From positions 36,875,943-36,939,942 of the forward strand of contig NC_083571.1 of the NCBI RefSeq assembly GCF_027579695.1: a stretch of 64,000 nt of DNA, written 5' to 3'. This DNA is from Neoarius graeffei (lineage: Eukaryota > Chordata > Actinopteri > Siluriformes > Ariidae). Made by a program: the position numbers and the translations under genes. The notes beneath the pieces were generated by a model. It searched no databases, was not told the origin of the DNA, and saw only the letters and a list, made by a program, of their open reading frames with translations. Below are positions 62,228 through 64,000 of this stretch, in pieces. Each line of letters starts with the position of its first letter. Position 1 is the first letter of the stretch.

Positions 62228-64000
62228 ATGGAGACCCTCCACACAGCCATCATGGTTACCGGAGTGCCTAAGAAAGAACACTGTGGCACTGAAACCAACT
62301 ATGTAGATCTGGGGAGCACCAGCACGGTGAAAGTCACATTCACTGGTGAGGGAAACCAGCGAGCTATATTCAAGCGTAAAGGGAACCGTGAAGAACATGA
62401 AGAAGATTGCATGAATCAAAGGAAGGACAGAAAGGACAGTTCTCCCGATATGTCCGATATGGATTTAAAAATCGATAGTTTCCTTGAGAAGGAGACTGCT
62501 GTGACATGCCACGAACCAGAGGAAATGGACTACACAGACATGTATTTGAACAGCAGGTGCGAATCCGAGTCGGAGTCCGAAGACGGTGATCCTGATGAAA
62601 GTGAACATGATGTGCCTGTGGTCGAGGAGACGGAATCACACTACATAACGACACATGAGATTCAGCTCACTGAGCTGGACCATGACATGGACCACGAGCT
62701 AGGTCGTGCTGCCAGCTCATGTTGGGATTACGAAGATGACAATCTCGTGTATTCGTTTGTGGACTATGCATCTTTCGAAAGCGGTGAGCAGCCTACTGTG
62801 GAGAGGAGTCAAAGGAGAGCAACGAGCAGCCGTCCACCAAAACTGGGTGCCACCAAAGCGCTGGTCAGCACTGAGAGCGAATGTGCGAGCTCAGACGACG
62901 GTGTGCGGAACACTGCGGGACGCATTCATGTATCCGTAAAAGCCTCATCCCAGGCCGTGAACAAGTCTGTTCGCCCACCCCTGGATGAGAACGAACTTTT
63001 GCATCGTGAAACACAAGCAAAGATAGAGGTGCCATATGATAGTCGCGCGCACTGTTTCATTCCTGCGCCTGGACGCCCTCATCTGGCTAGTAAACTGATG
63101 AAAGGCAAAGATGTCACTGAGTACTCGAGCGGTGCATCGAGTTCTGTGAGTGAGCTTGACGATGCCGATAAGGAAGTCCGCAACCTGACAGCGAAGTCTT
63201 TCCGCAGCCTCGCATGTCCCTATTTTGATACCATCGACCTCAGGCCATCAAGTGAGTCCTCTTTTTCAGAGCACAGCTTCAACATGAACCAGTGGTCCAC
63301 TTTTGTCGATTTCAATTACAGGAATTACATGACTCAGGGTGGGGACACAAGCGAGCGCAAAAATTCCACATGCTCTGTGGAAATGAGAACGTGTACGGAA
63401 AGTGGAACTGTTAACACGAACACCATCACTGAAGGGACAGCCCACCAGACAAACACCCTGTCATCAAAATATAAACTGAGCCAGCTGAGCTGTGATACCG
63501 AGAGGCACACAAAATGCATACAGAACAGTTGTGAGGCAACAGCAAGCCAGCCGCACGATCAGAAGGATGTCAGTGTGGAGGGAGTTCACAAGAAAGCCGT
63601 GTTTGCCTCGAGCCTCCTGCAAAACGTCATCTCAAAGAAGATGCGGTTCGAGCGAGAGTGCAAATTGGAGCGTGGTAAAATAAGTGGTGTGCAACATGCA
63701 CATTCACAACCCAAAGACAGCAGAAACTGCACTGTTTTACAAAGACAGATGTCAGAATCAGGATCTGTACACTCTGTTGTTTCCGTAGAAGATGTTCTGG
63801 ATGGTTCGAATGCCACTTTCAACAAAGAAGAGGAAGGACAGGGGGACGAGACGTGCAAAACGTCATGTACACCTACAATAGAGAACATCGATGAGCCACC
63901 AAAAGCCCCACTGCTGGAGGACCACGAAATTTGCAAAGAAATAAGCGAGGCCATAGTGCCCAAAGTGCACACTGAAAGCATGACAGTAGAGACACCAAAA
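62228..64000 (+). CDS. C4orf54-like protein, N-terminal 591 residues (runs off window)
   Basis: Uninterrupted plus-strand frame from ATG at 62228 (AAAATGG context) to the window end, so the protein is at least 591 residues and partly outside. It is acidic and low-complexity, with SESESEDGD, then conserved-looking blocks ESHYITTHEIQLTEL, DDNLVYSFVDYASFE, TAKSFRSLACPYFDTIDL, NQWSTFVDFNYRNYM and FASSLLQNVISKKMRFE. From memory these blocks resemble the vertebrate C4orf54 (FOPV) protein and its relative PROB1, whose function is poorly known. No transmembrane segment or enzyme motif is visible. The single long exon fits that family. The first Met directly follows a pyrimidine tract; METLHTAIM could alternatively begin at a later Met. 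Confidence 0.7.
   Translation, partial: METLHTAIMVTGVPKKEHCGTETNYVDLGSTSTVKVTFTGEGNQRAIFKRKGNREEHEEDCMNQRKDRKDSSPDMSDMDLKIDSFLEKETAVTCHEPEEMDYTDMYLNSRCESESESEDGDPDESEHDVPVVEETESHYITTHEIQLTELDHDMDHELGRAASSCWDYEDDNLVYSFVDYASFESGEQPTVERSQRRATSSRPPKLGATKALVSTESECASSDDGVRNTAGRIHVSVKASSQAVNKSVRPPLDENELLHRETQAKIEVPYDSRAHCFIPAPGRPHLASKLMKGKDVTEYSSGASSSVSELDDADKEVRNLTAKSFRSLACPYFDTIDLRPSSESSFSEHSFNMNQWSTFVDFNYRNYMTQGGDTSERKNSTCSVEMRTCTESGTVNTNTITEGTAHQTNTLSSKYKLSQLSCDTERHTKCIQNSCEATASQPHDQKDVSVEGVHKKAVFASSLLQNVISKKMRFERECKLERGKISGVQHAHSQPKDSRNCTVLQRQMSESGSVHSVVSVEDVLDGSNATFNKEEEGQGDETCKTSCTPTIENIDEPPKAPLLEDHEICKEISEAIVPKVHTESMTVETPK

Overview
The window looks like an intron-rich teleost fish nuclear region. 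It carries two complete host genes, the start of a third, one tRNA gene and a dense, deeply nested load of transposable elements. Fish origin is inferred from about 13 copies of one tRNA-headed SINE (Mermaid-like, tail rich in GATGAGAT), several Tc1-like and hAT families typical of teleosts, a sushi-type chromovirus, and teleost-like SARAF and XPA proteins. The species is not resolved; a catfish-like genome is possible but unproven.

Layout: 1-8980 is a minus-strand stack. A LINE with an open ORF2 lies against the truncated terminal repeat of a sushi-type LTR element, which itself lies in a SINE. 9405-17593 is one Tc1-like copy opened by two separate hAT insertions. The second hAT contains a ~3.4-kb minisatellite of ~41-bp units and ends about 260 bp before the SARAF start codon.

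SARAF (17826-34432, plus, six coding exons, 344 aa) encodes the ER membrane regulator of store-operated calcium entry. Its introns 1, 2, 4 and 5 are packed with hAT elements, foldbacks and an unusual 9-bp-target-duplication element carrying a RecQ-like helicase fragment. Between SARAF and XPA lie two foldback elements that share one TTAA and a tRNA-Ile(AAT) gene on the minus strand.

XPA (38527-48288, plus, six coding exons, 270 aa, with a probable non-coding exon before them) encodes the nucleotide excision repair scaffold. A hAT element ends only 20 bp before its exon 5. From 48.6 to 60.7 kb there is no host gene: a THAP-domain fragment, a diffuse repeat built on a TTAGCTTTCACTTGCTAG motif, an intact Tc1-like transposase gene, a Tc1 copy split by two hAT insertions, and another nearly intact Tc1.

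From 62228 to the window end an uninterrupted 591-codon reading frame begins; it resembles the C4orf54 protein family.

The host genes do not form a pathway with each other. Target-site duplications let the order of many insertions be read directly, and this nested record is the main point of interest. I see no new multi-gene system.
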